A stretch of DNA of 64,000 nucleotides, taken from the NCBI GenBank assembly GCA_023457255.1, contig JAEWMB010000028.1, positions 1 to 64,000 of the forward strand. The letters are read 5' to 3'. A model generated the notes under the pieces. The model worked only from the letters and a program-made list of their open reading frames with translations, searched no databases and was not told where the DNA came from. The translations under genes and the position numbers were made by a program. This DNA comes from Bacillota bacterium. Lineage in GTDB: Bacteria > Bacillota > Clostridia > Lachnospirales > Lachnospiraceae. Below, piece after piece: positions 1-8,763 of the stretch. Each line of letters opens with the position of its first letter. Positions within the stretch are counted from its first letter, which is position 1.

Positions 1-50
1 AATTCTGGTGTAAATGTACGACGGGTTTTTGGTTCATTGTTTTGAGACAT
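1..50 (-). CDS. IS3-type transposase OrfA, N-terminal start only (partial)
   Basis: The minus strand reads ATG followed by codons for SQNNEPKTRRTFTPE and runs off the left edge. The RRTFTPE(F) start resembles the first residues of IS3-family OrfA transposases, whose HTH domain follows. Only 16 codons are visible, so the family call rests on that short motif. The IS end probably lies around 60-130, but no inverted repeat can be checked without the other end. Confidence 0.5.
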   Translation of the reverse strand, partial: MSQNNEPKTRRTFTPE

Positions 51-285
51 AGGGCATCATCCTTTCTTCATTAAGAATATCATATATGCCCTTAAAAATT
101 CTGTCTAGTTAATTATAGCCGATCCAATAATCACGCTCCTTTCACATTTATGCTATTACCCTAAGATATGTCCCTAATAAAAGTCAACCACTTAATTTAG
201 ATTAGATTAAGAATTTCTTTTGCCTAATCAGACTGATCAGGTGATTGGTGGAACAGATATATATAAATAGTTAGGATGTTTCTTA

Positions 286-492
286 TTAGGAAACTTCGTC
301 TGCAAAAAAAATATCTATTGGATTGTCAATCTCAAGAATCTTAACCATAATCTCAATTTCATATGAGAGAAAAACTCCTTTTTTTAGCTTTTCACTAAAT
401 GTTTTGCTTGTAATTCCAATGCATTTAGCAACTTTTTCTTGCGTTAATCCCCTAGACACAATTTTGCCCTTTAATTCATTAATCCTTATCAA
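286..492 (-). CDS. Small XRE/Cro-type HTH regulator
   Basis: A 68-residue protein made almost entirely of one helix-turn-helix: GLTQEKVAKCIGITSKTFSEKLKKG at about residues 15-39 has the XRE spacing (TQEKVA, then GIT, then the recognition helix). The start has an AGGAGG-type site on the minus strand (CCTCC at about 501-505). It is divergent from the XRE gene at 623, giving the usual Cro/CI-like arrangement of an integrative element. DNA target and ligand are unknown. Confidence 0.75.
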   Translation of the reverse strand: MIRINELKGKIVSRGLTQEKVAKCIGITSKTFSEKLKKGVFLSYEIEIMVKILEIDNPIDIFFADEVS

Positions 493-574
493 AATATCAC
501 CTCCTTGTTTCCTAATAATAAACTAAACATTGTTTATTGTCAAGAAACTTTTTTCTCTTATTTGGATTTTTTTG

Positions 575-602
575 TTGATTAAATAGAAACTTATGTTATA
601 CT
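575..602 (+). promoter_or_regulatory. Promoter for the XRE gene at 623
   Basis: TTGATT at 575-580 and TATACT at 597-602 are separated by 16 bases. The start codon follows 20 bases later with AGGAGG at 610-615. The intergenic block is AT-rich and also serves the divergent gene at 492. Confidence 0.55.
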
Positions 603-622
603 ACATTCTAGGAGGTATTCAT

Positions 623-1162
623 ATGGGATTGAAAGAAAACTTAAAACAAGCCAGACTTTCAAAGAATTTAACATTAGAAGCGGTTTCCCAAAAAGTTGGT
701 ATTAGTCGTTCAACGCTGTACAAATATGAAAGCGGTGATATTCCCAATATACCATTTGATAGAATCGAAAAGTTAGCCAAAGTTCTTGGCACGTCTCCAC
801 AGGAAATTGTCGGATGGGATGAAGATGACGAAACAAGACTTAGTAATTTTGAAGAACTATTAGCTTTAGCTGGTTGGCACTATGAAGTGAAACCAGTGTG
901 TTGTATACCTGGGATAAATAGTTGGCTAGATGAAGAAGACAAAGAACAATGCCCTGAAGGGAAAATGACTGCTAATGATTGTGCATCTTGCGATAAAAAT
1001 ACTTCTTTATATTACCTAACTGATAATAAATATTACTACACTATTACTCAAAAAGAATTTGAAGAACTCAGCAACTCATTAATACCTTTTATTCAATTTA
1101 AAATATTTGAGCTAACCAAGAACTCTAAAAAATTAACCAAAAAGCAATTTGAAAGTGAATAA
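623..1162 (+). CDS. XRE-family repressor-like regulator
   Basis: The HTH occupies about residues 5-60 (LKENLKQARL, LTLEAVSQKVGIS, STLYKYESG). It is followed by a C-terminal half of about 110 residues with five Cys (CC in PVCCIP, then DCASCDK) that could bind metal. The start at 623 is chosen because AGGAGG lies 8 bases upstream; an earlier in-frame ATG at 593 has no ribosome binding site. It lies upstream of the broken integrase and is probably the repressor of element 1. Confidence 0.75.
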   Translation: MGLKENLKQARLSKNLTLEAVSQKVGISRSTLYKYESGDIPNIPFDRIEKLAKVLGTSPQEIVGWDEDDETRLSNFEELLALAGWHYEVKPVCCIPGINSWLDEEDKEQCPEGKMTANDCASCDKNTSLYYLTDNKYYYTITQKEFEELSNSLIPFIQFKIFELTKNSKKLTKKQFESE

Positions 1163-1196
1163 AAAATAGCCCTCAGGTGCTACCAACACCCAAGAG
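1163..1196 (-). terminator. Hairpin with T-run on the minus strand
   Basis: On the minus strand, AGCTCTTGGGTG pairs imperfectly with CACCTGAGGGCT and is followed by TTTTTT. Nothing on the minus strand to the right would need it locally, so it may stop antisense transcription into the repressor. Confidence 0.45.
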
Positions 1197-1304
1197 CTAC
1201 GAAATAAAAGACACATATAAACCAAGTAGGCTTATACACTGTACTTAACCAGTACCAGTATATCATAAGCCTTAATAAAGTACAACAAAAAAAGGAGATA
1301 GGAT

Positions 1305-2374
1305 ATGCCGGCAACCAAGGATTTAGAACGTAATACCTGGACAAGTCAACTTTATTATACTGATTGGCAAGGTAACAAGAAAAAGAAGAAAAAACGTGGA
1401 TTTTCTACTAAGAAAGAAGCTTTGGAATATGAAAGAGAGTTTCTTCTCAAACAATCCAATGACAACACCATGACCTTTAAATCCCTGTATGACATATACA
1501 TTGAGGATATGGGTACTAGACTTCGTAAATCCACTATAGACACAAAGAAATATATTATAAAGCAAAGATACTACCCTACTTTAAAGACAAGCCAATAAAC
1601 GAAATTAAGCCTACAGATATAAGGAAATGGCAAAATAAACTTCTTAAGAATGACAATGATTATTCAGCTACTTACCTTAAAACGATTAACAACCAACTTA
1701 CTGCTATGTTTAACTATGCGGTGAAATATTATGACTTGAAAGAGAATCCATGCCATAAGGCTGGCAGTATAGGAAAGAATAAGGCAGAAGAAATGCTCTT
1801 CTGGACTAAAGAAGAGTACAATAATTTCATTGAATGCGTATCTGATAAGGCTCCTTCTAAAATGGCTTTTGAAACATTGTACTGGACAGGTATAAGAATA
1901 GGGGAACTGATGGCCTTAACGCTCCAGGATATTAATTATGATAATAAGACCATCAGCATCAATAAATCAGTTCAGAGACTAGCCAAAGAGGATATTGTGA
2001 CAGCTCCTAAGACACCTAAGAGCAACCGGGTAATACCTATTACTGATACCCTTGTAGAAGATCTGAAAGCTTATACTGGTAAGCTATATGACCTTAAGCC
2101 TACAGACCGAATATTTAATTTTACAAAATATTTTCTACACCATGAAATGGATAGGGGTTGTAAGAAATCCGGTGTAAAAAGAATTAGACTTCACGATCTT
2201 AGGCATAGCCATGCATCTCTTTTAATAGAACTTGGCTTCACGCCATTAATCATAGCGGAACGTCTAGGTCACGAGAAAATAGAAACTACATTGAACACCT
2301 ACTCGCATCTATACCCGAATAAGCAAAATCAGGTTGTAGATGCTCTTCAAAAATTACAATCAGAGCCAAATTAG
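1305..2374 (+). pseudogene. int: Tyrosine integrase, frameshifted (element 1)
   Basis: Two frames join into one integrase of about 356 residues. The N-terminal frame (1305-1598) carries the AP2-like arm-binding domain (WQGNKKKKKKRGF, KKEALEYEREFL). It then reads ..IIKQRYYPTLKTSQ and stops. The +1 frame restores LPYFKDKPINEIKPTDI and continues without a break to 2374, with catalytic motifs GIRIGEL, HDLRHSH, RLGH and TLNTYSHL (Tyr). The related integrase at 11214 reads RTKILPYF at the same place, which puts the lost base near 1568-1571. AGGAG precedes the ATG. The stop codon lies inside the proposed arm repeat at 2363-2379. Confidence 0.88.
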
Positions 2375-2379
2375 AGCCA
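2363..2379 (+). repeat. Right arm-type repeat of element 1
   Basis: GAGCCA-AATTA-GAGCCA: two 6-base direct half-sites 5 bases apart. It ends 61 bases before the core at 2441. The same 6-5-6 layout with different half-sites flanks elements 2 and 3. Confidence 0.55.
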
Positions 2380-2390
2380 CAAAGAAAAAT

Positions 2391-2432
2391 AAAACCCTGT
2401 AAGTCCAATAATTAAAGGATTCACAGGGTTTT
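2391..2432 (+). terminator. Terminator of the element 1 integrase
   Basis: AAAACCCTGT pairs with ACAGGGTTTT, extended by TCC/GGA around a loop. T-runs lie on the + side and A-runs before it, so it may work on both strands. Confidence 0.75.
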
Positions 2433-2437
2433 CACTA

Positions 2438-2451
2438 TCTACTCAAACTCG
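2438..2451. repeat. Core att repeat, element 1/element 2 junction
   Basis: TCTACTCAAACTCG is identical at 14094-14107. The inner ACTCAAACTC (2441-2450) also matches the last codons of guaA at 23973-23982. Read on the minus strand it ends ..GAGTTTGAG followed by a stop codon, as guaA does. Confidence 0.78.
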
Positions 2452-2553
2452 GCAAGTCAAATGTTATATCTAAACATCTTTGTTTAGTTTTTTTGCTTTT
2501 TATGCCGACTTTTTACTTCAATTACACAATTTATTTTGGCTTACCGATTTTTT

Positions 2554-2570
2554 GTTGCCAATATGTTGCC
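2554..2570 (+). repeat. Left arm-type repeat of element 2
   Basis: GTTGCC-AATAT-GTTGCC, 103 bases inside the core at 2441-2450. A near copy (GTTGCC-AAAAT-GTTGCC) lies at the right end of the element at 14018-14034. Confidence 0.62.
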
Positions 2571-2625
2571 ATAAATACTAGCAGCATTGTTTCTGCTTGA
2601 ACCACAGTTTATGTTAAAGCAAGTA

Positions 2626-3573
2626 TTATTTTTCGCTCTCACTAAGTGCTTTTGCGAACTCTAATCCTTTATTCAATAACTTTCGTTTTATTTCCTTTTG
2701 ATTACCTTCAACATTTTCTACTTTAAACCATAACTTTTCTCGTTTAAACACACCATTCACTTGATCTTTGGTTGCAGGCTCTCCAAATATATCTGTCATT
2801 AAGCAAAGAACATCAGAATTTGTAAACCATTCTCCTTTTTTCTCATTGGTGACAATGTATAGTATCATTGCCAGCTTTTCTTTAAAGTCTTTAAAAGATT
2901 TTACTTCTGGATAATTAGAAAGATTCAATTCATCAACATTTAATTCTGAATATACTGATTTTGCTTTATTACGAGGTTTACGTGTTTTAGTTAACTTTTT
3001 TTCCTTAGAGTCATCTTTTGGCGTGTACGTCTCAATATACTTTATACCATCGATAGTCAATATATATAGCTTTGGTATTTTCTGCTCTACGTCAGGTGCA
3101 TCCATAATTAACCCTTTCTGAGTCAAATAGTTAAGCACCATACTAATATTGGATGGTTCTGCTCTTCTCGCTTCTGCATAATATTTTTTAACTATTTCTG
3201 ATGAAAAACTTGTTACACCATTTTTATTTTCATCATAATATGCAGCGAATAGAGTAAAATCTTGATCAGACAGTCTTCCATATTTCGCCAAGAAAGAGGC
3301 TAAACTTGTCCTAGAAAAATCCATGTCATTTTGCTTTTGTTCAAATTCATGACTTTCACCAGCATCTATATTTTCAAGTAATAATGCAGATGGCTGTTCC
3401 ACAGCTTCAATATATTGAGATCCTCTTTCTGCACCACGAGTTCTTACAATGGCCTCAACAGCAGCCGGGAGAAGTGCATTCAAAAAAACTTCTCGTTCTC
3501 GCTCAACCACATCAGATGCTCCTTCTGCTTCAAATTCAATTTCTCCCACTTTAAACTTTACACGATTCTCCAC
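2626..3573 (-). CDS. Hypothetical protein, second gene of a HEPN-like cassette
   Basis: 315 residues, family not recognised. The N-terminus (VKFKVGEIEFEAEGASDVVEREREVFL, residues 5-31) reads as a short beta-hairpin domain followed by a helix. The middle (about 85-180) looks like a winged-helix fold. A basic linker (KKLTKTRKPRNKAKS, about 192-206) leads to a second compact helical domain. No membrane segment or signal peptide is seen. It starts 9 bases after the HEPN-like gene, so the two are co-transcribed. Being first inside the left end of element 2, it is probably cargo. Confidence 0.7.
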   Translation of the reverse strand: MENRVKFKVGEIEFEAEGASDVVEREREVFLNALLPAAVEAIVRTRGAERGSQYIEAVEQPSALLLENIDAGESHEFEQKQNDMDFSRTSLASFLAKYGRLSDQDFTLFAAYYDENKNGVTSFSSEIVKKYYAEARRAEPSNISMVLNYLTQKGLIMDAPDVEQKIPKLYILTIDGIKYIETYTPKDDSKEKKLTKTRKPRNKAKSVYSELNVDELNLSNYPEVKSFKDFKEKLAMILYIVTNEKKGEWFTNSDVLCLMTDIFGEPATKDQVNGVFKREKLWFKVENVEGNQKEIKRKLLNKGLEFAKALSESEK

Positions 3574-3582
3574 AATATCCCC

Positions 3583-4323
3583 CTATTCTGTTAAACCAGC
3601 TTTATCATATAGTTCCTCAAGCATTACTCTATAATTTAATTTAATATCATCAATATCCTTTTTTCCTGCTGTATAAGTAATATTATGAGCAGAAAAGTTT
3701 CCAACCTTACGAATAGTATCGTACTCATTTTTAATACGTGATAGCTTAAGCACAGCATTGTTCTTAGCATTTTTTACTATTCCATCAAGCATAATATATC
3801 CTGCACCAGTCGAATCTTTTATTTCATCATCTATACCTAAATTCTGATAAGAGAGTACCAATAATACCTCAAAGAGCCTCCTCATTAGCACTGCACTCGC
3901 ATCATAACAATTATTTGCATAAGAATGATTTATTTGTGTAATCAGTTTATCTAGATATTTTCTCTTTCCAGAAAATTTAGTTTCATCAATTAATTCACTA
4001 TCAGATTCAATAGTTTCTGTATTCTTCCATGCAACATTAAATTCTTTTTCTAAACTTTGTAATATCGTTGGTATAATGTTATACTCTAATTTGGAGCCTT
4101 TTACAGGTAAAAATATTTTATTCTTTCCCTTTATAAGTTTATCTTTTAAGCGTGATAGATTTGGAGCATTAAATCCTGATTTTAGAAATAATTCTGAAAC
4201 TAATGCCATAGTAAAAAGATTTTCTCTACTTTTCCTATATTGGTAAAAGCATAACAACTTTGCTTTATCGGTTTCCGATTGTGTATTTAGATTTGTATAT
4301 TCTATAAACTCCAATAACTGCAT
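3583..4323 (-). CDS. DUF4145/HEPN-like protein, first gene of the cassette
   Basis: 246 residues. The C-terminal half (about 125-240) is helical and carries NCYDASAVLMRRLFE and R205KVGNFSAH213, the Arg-Gly-Asn...His pattern of DUF4145 and other HEPN-type domains. HEPN folds often act as RNases in toxin-antitoxin and phage-defence systems. The N-terminal 100 residues are not recognised. AGGAGG-like CCTCC lies 8 bases from the ATG on the minus strand. A defence or abortive-infection role is inferred from the HEPN-like motif and the position on a mobile element. RNase activity is not shown. Confidence 0.68.
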   Translation of the reverse strand: MQLLEFIEYTNLNTQSETDKAKLLCFYQYRKSRENLFTMALVSELFLKSGFNAPNLSRLKDKLIKGKNKIFLPVKGSKLEYNIIPTILQSLEKEFNVAWKNTETIESDSELIDETKFSGKRKYLDKLITQINHSYANNCYDASAVLMRRLFEVLLVLSYQNLGIDDEIKDSTGAGYIMLDGIVKNAKNNAVLKLSRIKNEYDTIRKVGNFSAHNITYTAGKKDIDDIKLNYRVMLEELYDKAGLTE

Positions 4324-4491
4324 TTTATCTGAACCTCCTTTACTATATTATTTAATCCTATAAATGAATCTTTGTAACAAATTTTAATTTATAGTTGGTT
4401 ACTATTCCATCACAGACTCCCTCTACATGAAATACTATCATATTTGGAATACTGTTTCAACAGAAATAACTACTGCCTTTTACCTCTCAGA

Positions 4492-4704
4492 TTATACCGT
4501 CTTCCCACTATCCCGCAAAGTAAATATCCCATCATAATCACAATCCAATGCTTCCGCTATATCACGCAACTCTTTTTCAGAAAAATTATCACGCGACAAT
4601 TTATTACTAAGGTTATTACCATTAGTTCCGATTTTTTCTGCTAATTCCTTTATTGTTATATCTCTTTCTATAAGTACGGTTCTAATTTTTTTAGCCATTG
4701 CCAT
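4492..4704 (-). CDS. Small XRE-type HTH regulator
   Basis: 70 residues: KKIRTVLIERDITIKELAEKIGTNGNNLSNKLSRDNFSEKELRDIAEALD spans a complete XRE helix-turn-helix. The start follows GGAGG on the minus strand. It is divergent from the SymE-like gene at 4884 with a 180-base shared control region, so it probably represses that gene and itself. Confidence 0.78.
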   Translation of the reverse strand: MAMAKKIRTVLIERDITIKELAEKIGTNGNNLSNKLSRDNFSEKELRDIAEALDCDYDGIFTLRDSGKTV

Positions 4705-4800
4705 ATTATAAACCTCCGTTCATACACTTTGAATTATACACTGAAACATGTGATTTATCAATGAAAAATGAGTTTTCACACATGATAGTGATTATTTATC

Positions 4801-4829
4801 TTGACAATATTCACTTAAAGATGTATTAT
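4801..4829 (+). promoter_or_regulatory. Strong promoter for the SymE-like gene
   Basis: TTGACA at 4801-4806 and TATTAT at 4824-4829 are 17 bases apart. About 50 bases follow before the start codon at 4884. Confidence 0.7.
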
Positions 4830-4883
4830 CATACTAATAAGTGTTTTTATATATTATCTAGTGATTATCAAGGAGGAGACACA

Positions 4884-5462
4884 ATGAAAAGTACACAGGA
4901 ATTGAATCAATATATTTCTCAAAAATTTCATAGTCTAAAAACAAATACCGAAAAGCGTATCTTTATTGAAAACTTTCGATTTCTTATGATGTCAAATGAT
5001 ACTGATTTTGAGAACTTTTATTCTCATAAGGTATTGGAAGGGGCAGAATTCTATTCCATTGCCGACATGCTTTATCAACTCAACAATTTTTGGATGCTAT
5101 CAGCGTTTTTACATCAGAATCGCCAAATTTTATTTAATGAAGTGGGTGATATAACCAAGCAATCTATAACTCCCGACTTCTACACTCCATGTAAACTAGG
5201 TCAGGATACCATGTTTGCAAGAATATTCAGGGTATTTGAGAGTCACTTAATTAATCTGGGTGTCGTGGCAGAAGATACACCTTTCTATAATCCGTGCATC
5301 CATAAACTAAAGGTTTATGCTACTACTCAAAGCAACACTATTCCCGTATCACAAATTATCCTACAAGGTAAATGGATTGAAAAATATGGGTTTTCCATTG
5401 GTTCCAATATTCGTGTTGAATGCTATGAAAACAAATTAATTATCACCAAGGAAGATATTTAA
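4884..5462 (+). CDS. SymE-like C-terminal domain protein
   Basis: 192 residues from the ATG at 4884, which has AGGAGG 8 bases upstream; a longer frame from 4698 lacks a site. The last 45 residues (IILQGKWIEKYGFSIGS, RVECYENKLIITKED) match the SymE/AbrB-like pattern 'L.GKWL...GF..G..V.V....L.I'. SymE itself is an SOS-induced RNA-targeting toxin. The N-terminal 140 residues are helical and unfamiliar. The neighbour is a divergent XRE gene, and a good terminator follows. Toxin activity is an inference from the domain only. Confidence 0.72.
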   Translation: MKSTQELNQYISQKFHSLKTNTEKRIFIENFRFLMMSNDTDFENFYSHKVLEGAEFYSIADMLYQLNNFWMLSAFLHQNRQILFNEVGDITKQSITPDFYTPCKLGQDTMFARIFRVFESHLINLGVVAEDTPFYNPCIHKLKVYATTQSNTIPVSQIILQGKWIEKYGFSIGSNIRVECYENKLIITKEDI

Positions 5463-5481
5463 CACACTTTCCCATATACAA

Positions 5482-5524
5482 AATACCTGAATGCTTCAAT
5501 ATGTATAACATTCAGGTATTTTTA
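5482..5524 (+). terminator. Terminator of the SymE-like gene
   Basis: AATACCTGAATG (5482-5493) pairs perfectly with CATTCAGGTATT (5509-5520), then TTTT. It can serve both strands. Confidence 0.82.
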
Positions 5525-5550
5525 TTGCTCCGGATTCCCTAAACAAATTT

Positions 5551-6576
5551 CTATTCTTTCTCAAAAATCTTCAATCTCCTCGCAATTTCTTCCGGCTCTG
5601 GTAACATCTCCTTCATATTTTCTGGTAACGAATTACTTAGCTGATATGTTGCCACACCTATAGGCGCATTTGATTGCTTTAAAGCATATTCTACAAAAGT
5701 CTTGTCTTTATTTTTACAAATAATAATTCCAATAGAAGGATTCTCTTCTGGCAGCTTAACCTGTTCATCCAGAACAGTAAGATATAATTGCATTTTCCCG
5801 GCATACTCTGCTTCAAACTCACCTATCTTAAGTTCTATTGCTATTAAACTCCTCAATCTTCTGTGAAAAAGCAATAAATCAATATATAAGTCTTTACTTC
5901 CAGCTACCAAATGATATTGATTTCCAACAAAGGTAAAATCCCCACCCATTTCTATTAAAAACGCCCGAATGTGATTTACCAGTTGTAACTCCAACTCATG
6001 TTCTGAATACTCTGGCGACAGTTCGGCAAAATCAAAAGTATATTCATCTTTTACTGCCAATTTTGCCTGTGCCCTCCGCTCTGGTGGTAATGTCAAATCG
6101 AAATTGGTCTGGTTGAGTAAGTATTTTTCGTATGTTTTAGCCTCAATAAAATTTGTTAATATTCGTTTTGTCCATCCATAACGTTTTGTCATCTGAATAT
6201 AAAATTCTTTCTCTAAATCTTCTTTACACTTTTCCATAATGACAATATTGTTACTCCAGCTAATTTCTCGCACCAGTGGTGCGAGTTTTTCAGATTCTCG
6301 ATAACTCAGGTAAAAATTTCGCATTCTCCATAGGTTTGCAGCCGAATATCCCTTTGCTCCGGGAAATTCTTTTTGCAATTCTTTTGACAAAACTTGTACA
6401 ATGGATTTCCCCCACCCCTTCTCTTCTTGTTGTCTATATATTTCTTCACCAATTTCCCAATATAAATTTATTGTTTCAGCATTAATAATTTTTAAAACTT
6501 CGAATTTTTTCCTATGTATCAATTCTTTTATACCATCAAGTAATGGTTCATATCCCATAATATCTATTTCGTTCAT
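5551..6576 (-). CDS. yhcG: YhcG/DUF1016-family PDDEXK nuclease
   Basis: About 341 residues. The N-terminal DUF1016 domain has LYWEIGEEIYRQQ, WGKSIVQVLSKELQKEFPGAKGYS and LAPLVREISWSNN. The C-terminal half carries a PDDEXK-like nuclease core: FTFVGNQYHL, DLYIDLLLFHRRLR and AIELKIGEF (Asp, then Glu-x-Lys). The start is the ATG at 6574-6576 after GGAGGT; a frame extension upstream runs into a palindrome. Family members are linked to mobile DNA and defence loci. A 17-bp palindrome lies before the ribosome site and again inside the gene. Cleavage target is unknown. Confidence 0.88.
   Translation of the reverse strand: MNEIDIMGYEPLLDGIKELIHRKKFEVLKIINAETINLYWEIGEEIYRQQEEKGWGKSIVQVLSKELQKEFPGAKGYSAANLWRMRNFYLSYRESEKLAPLVREISWSNNIVIMEKCKEDLEKEFYIQMTKRYGWTKRILTNFIEAKTYEKYLLNQTNFDLTLPPERRAQAKLAVKDEYTFDFAELSPEYSEHELELQLVNHIRAFLIEMGGDFTFVGNQYHLVAGSKDLYIDLLLFHRRLRSLIAIELKIGEFEAEYAGKMQLYLTVLDEQVKLPEENPSIGIIICKNKDKTFVEYALKQSNAPIGVATYQLSNSLPENMKEMLPEPEEIARRLKIFEKE
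6267..6285. repeat. Palindrome inside the yhcG-like gene
   Basis: CTCGCACCA-G-TGGTGCGAG is a perfect 19-base dyad inside the conserved LAPLVREISW codons. The 17-base core recurs at 6592-6608. Confidence 0.7.
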
Positions 6577-6591
6577 ACCTACCTCCAAATC

Positions 6592-6608
6592 TCGCACCAC
6601 TGGTGCGA
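6592..6608. promoter_or_regulatory. Palindrome upstream of the yhcG-like gene
   Basis: TCGCACCA-C-TGGTGCGA is a perfect dyad 15 bases before the start codon, just ahead of the ribosome site. It may be an operator, a nuclease site or a 5'-end hairpin. Confidence 0.6.
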
Positions 6609-6773
6609 CAAATACGACTCCAACATTTACCCATCTGCTTGGACTTATTGCATAATTTCAACTCAATTCTTGTTCCTCTGCCACGTAAGAAATACTATAT
6701 CAACTTTACCATAATTACCTTATTTTTTCTACCTCAGCATCTGAAATAGAGGAGTAGTTTCCTACTCCACCTA

Positions 6774-7151
6774 TTAGCAATACACCAATTCATGTAATAC
6801 AACCTCTTCCGCTGAACTCCGTATATTATTCATTCTTCCAACCCATATCATCTGATTTTCTGCCTTTAACCGCTCTGTCACTCCCTGCACCTTTTTCATT
6901 TGCCCAATTAGCAGTTCCTCCATTTCATAGCATTCTACCTCAAGCTCATGCAAATATTCATTCAGCTTACCACTAAGAAGCAACTCTAAATACCTTGTCC
7001 TATGATGTTCCTTTAAAAATTCACACCGCCTTCTACCGTACCTTCCAATTTTATAACATGTTTCCTCTGGCAACTCCAAATCTGGATAATATAATCCATC
7101 TCTTGCTAATGTGTAATTAATTCCGTTTTCTCCAACCATGTATTTCTCCAT
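6774..7151 (-). CDS. tnpV: TnpV-like transposon protein
   Basis: 125 residues matching the TnpV family carried by Clostridia mobile elements: LPDLELPE-type start, GRYGRRRCEFLKEHHRTRYLELLLSGKL, coiled middle, then GVTERLKAENQMIWVGRMNNIRSSAEEVV. Function is not established. It begins 9 bases after the relaxase stop, so it is the last gene of the mobilization operon. A 3' fragment of a second tnpV copy is fused to hsdS at 19.4-19.5 kb. Confidence 0.82.
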   Translation of the reverse strand: MEKYMVGENGINYTLARDGLYYPDLELPEETCYKIGRYGRRRCEFLKEHHRTRYLELLLSGKLNEYLHELEVECYEMEELLIGQMKKVQGVTERLKAENQMIWVGRMNNIRSSAEEVVLHELVYC

Positions 7152-7160
7152 ATTTCTCTC

Positions 7161-8737
7161 CTATCTCGCTCCTCTATCCGAAGGATAACTGGAACGTTGC
7201 CTACCATTTTCTTGTTCTTTAGCTTGTTGTCTATGATATTTCAACCTTTCCCTTATACTATCCGACTCTGATTTCATACCATATTTCTTTTGCCAATCAT
7301 TAACCGCATTCTGATAAACTACATTTTCTTCCTTTGCCATTGAATACTCTGCCAGAAATTCCTTTACTGTCTGATACCCATACTCATGCACCAGCCCCGA
7401 CAAATGCTGCTTCATGTTTCCTATCTGCTTTGCTAATCCATCAATCTGCTCCTGTAAATCCTTCCGTTGTCTACTTTTGAAAATTCCCCTTGTATCAGTT
7501 AGCTCCTGCTCCAACTTATTAAGATGTTGCTCTCTCTGATAAATTGCACTATTTTGACTTTCCAGCTTTTCATAGATTTCTGAAAGTCTTGAATATTTTT
7601 TTGCTAACCGTGTTCTTTTAGGCTTTTCTGGTATTGGTAAACTGGTCGACTTAGATTCTTCTAATCCTATTCCAGATTCCATATTTGATATTTTGGTATT
7701 TTTTTGCATAGCTGCTTGCTGGCTCTCTTTCACTATTGGTTCTTGTCTCTGCACCTTCTCTCTGCTTGCACTCTGATAAACCAGCTTAAATATCTGTGTA
7801 ATTAAATGTTCTAATACCGCAATAGCTAACCAAATAATTGTTATAAACATCTGTGGTTGATTTCCAACCTTCCGGAACGATTCTTTTGTCTTTTTAGAAA
7901 TTTCGATATGCTTTATCTGAATAATTTGCGTTTCTGGTACACCAATCAACAAAGCTCTATCTACGGTCTGATTCCATTTTTTGCGTATCTCATTATCACT
8001 TTGCATCTGCTCTGCTTTCGGATTATTCTTTCCAATCTTTTTCATAGGAAGATATGCTCCATTATGGTCAAATACCTGTAAACGTTCCTTATTATCCTTT
8101 ACATAAATATTTATCAAATCCGTATAAGAGCGTTTCACTTCATTTAAAAAGCTTTCACTTTTAAATTGTGCTTCCTTTACCGTAAATAATTTACGCTCAT
8201 ATACGTCACCTTTTGAAACAATTTTACAGCCTTTTCGTAATCGTCCTTCTTTATTAACAATCTCTTTTTTTGTACGAACATGCTTTCCATTTTCATCATA
8301 AAACATATTTCTTATTGCTACCTTTTCCACTGGTTCATCAAGTAACTTCCTCTCTGAAAAATCAGGTGAATATGATAATTGGTTTTACGTTTATTGTGAT
8401 GCAACGCAGCAATGCATTCCACTCCATATTTCTGCCGGAAATGTTCGGTGAATAGCTTCAGCAAGATATTTGGCTGATAATCTACAAAGCTTTCCGGTAA
8501 TGCAATAATTAACTCTCTTGCTTCAATGCACTTCCCTTCTGTCCCGCTTTTTGAAAATTCCTCTTGATTACATTTAGCAAGCTCTTTCCAAAATTTTTTG
8601 TCTGTGGTTTCATAGACCGCATACAAATTTTCCTGTCTAGCATGACTGGAAATATAGTTTATTCTTCCCTTTAGATTTGTCAGCTTAGACATCTGAATAA
8701 ATGAATTTCTCGCGATAGGCAATTCCTCCTTTGCCAC
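7161..8737 (-). pseudogene. mob: MobP/MobL-type relaxase, frameshifted
   Basis: The N-terminal frame (8318-8737) starts MAKEELPIARNSFIQ and holds the metal-binding motif region HHNKRKTNYHIHLIF, then goes out of frame. The second frame (7161-8353) resumes SERKLLDEPVEKVAIRNMFYDENGKHVRTKKEI. Joined, about 524 residues. The break lies at a run of five T (minus strand, about 8363-8367), where six would keep the frame. It has a predicted membrane-like segment (MFITIIWLAIAVLEHLI) and a long coiled coil. A relaxase nicks oriT and leads the strand in transfer. The break may be true decay or a homopolymer sequencing error. Confidence 0.85.
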
Positions 8738-8763
8738 ATCATGACATATCTGCCACTGTGAGT

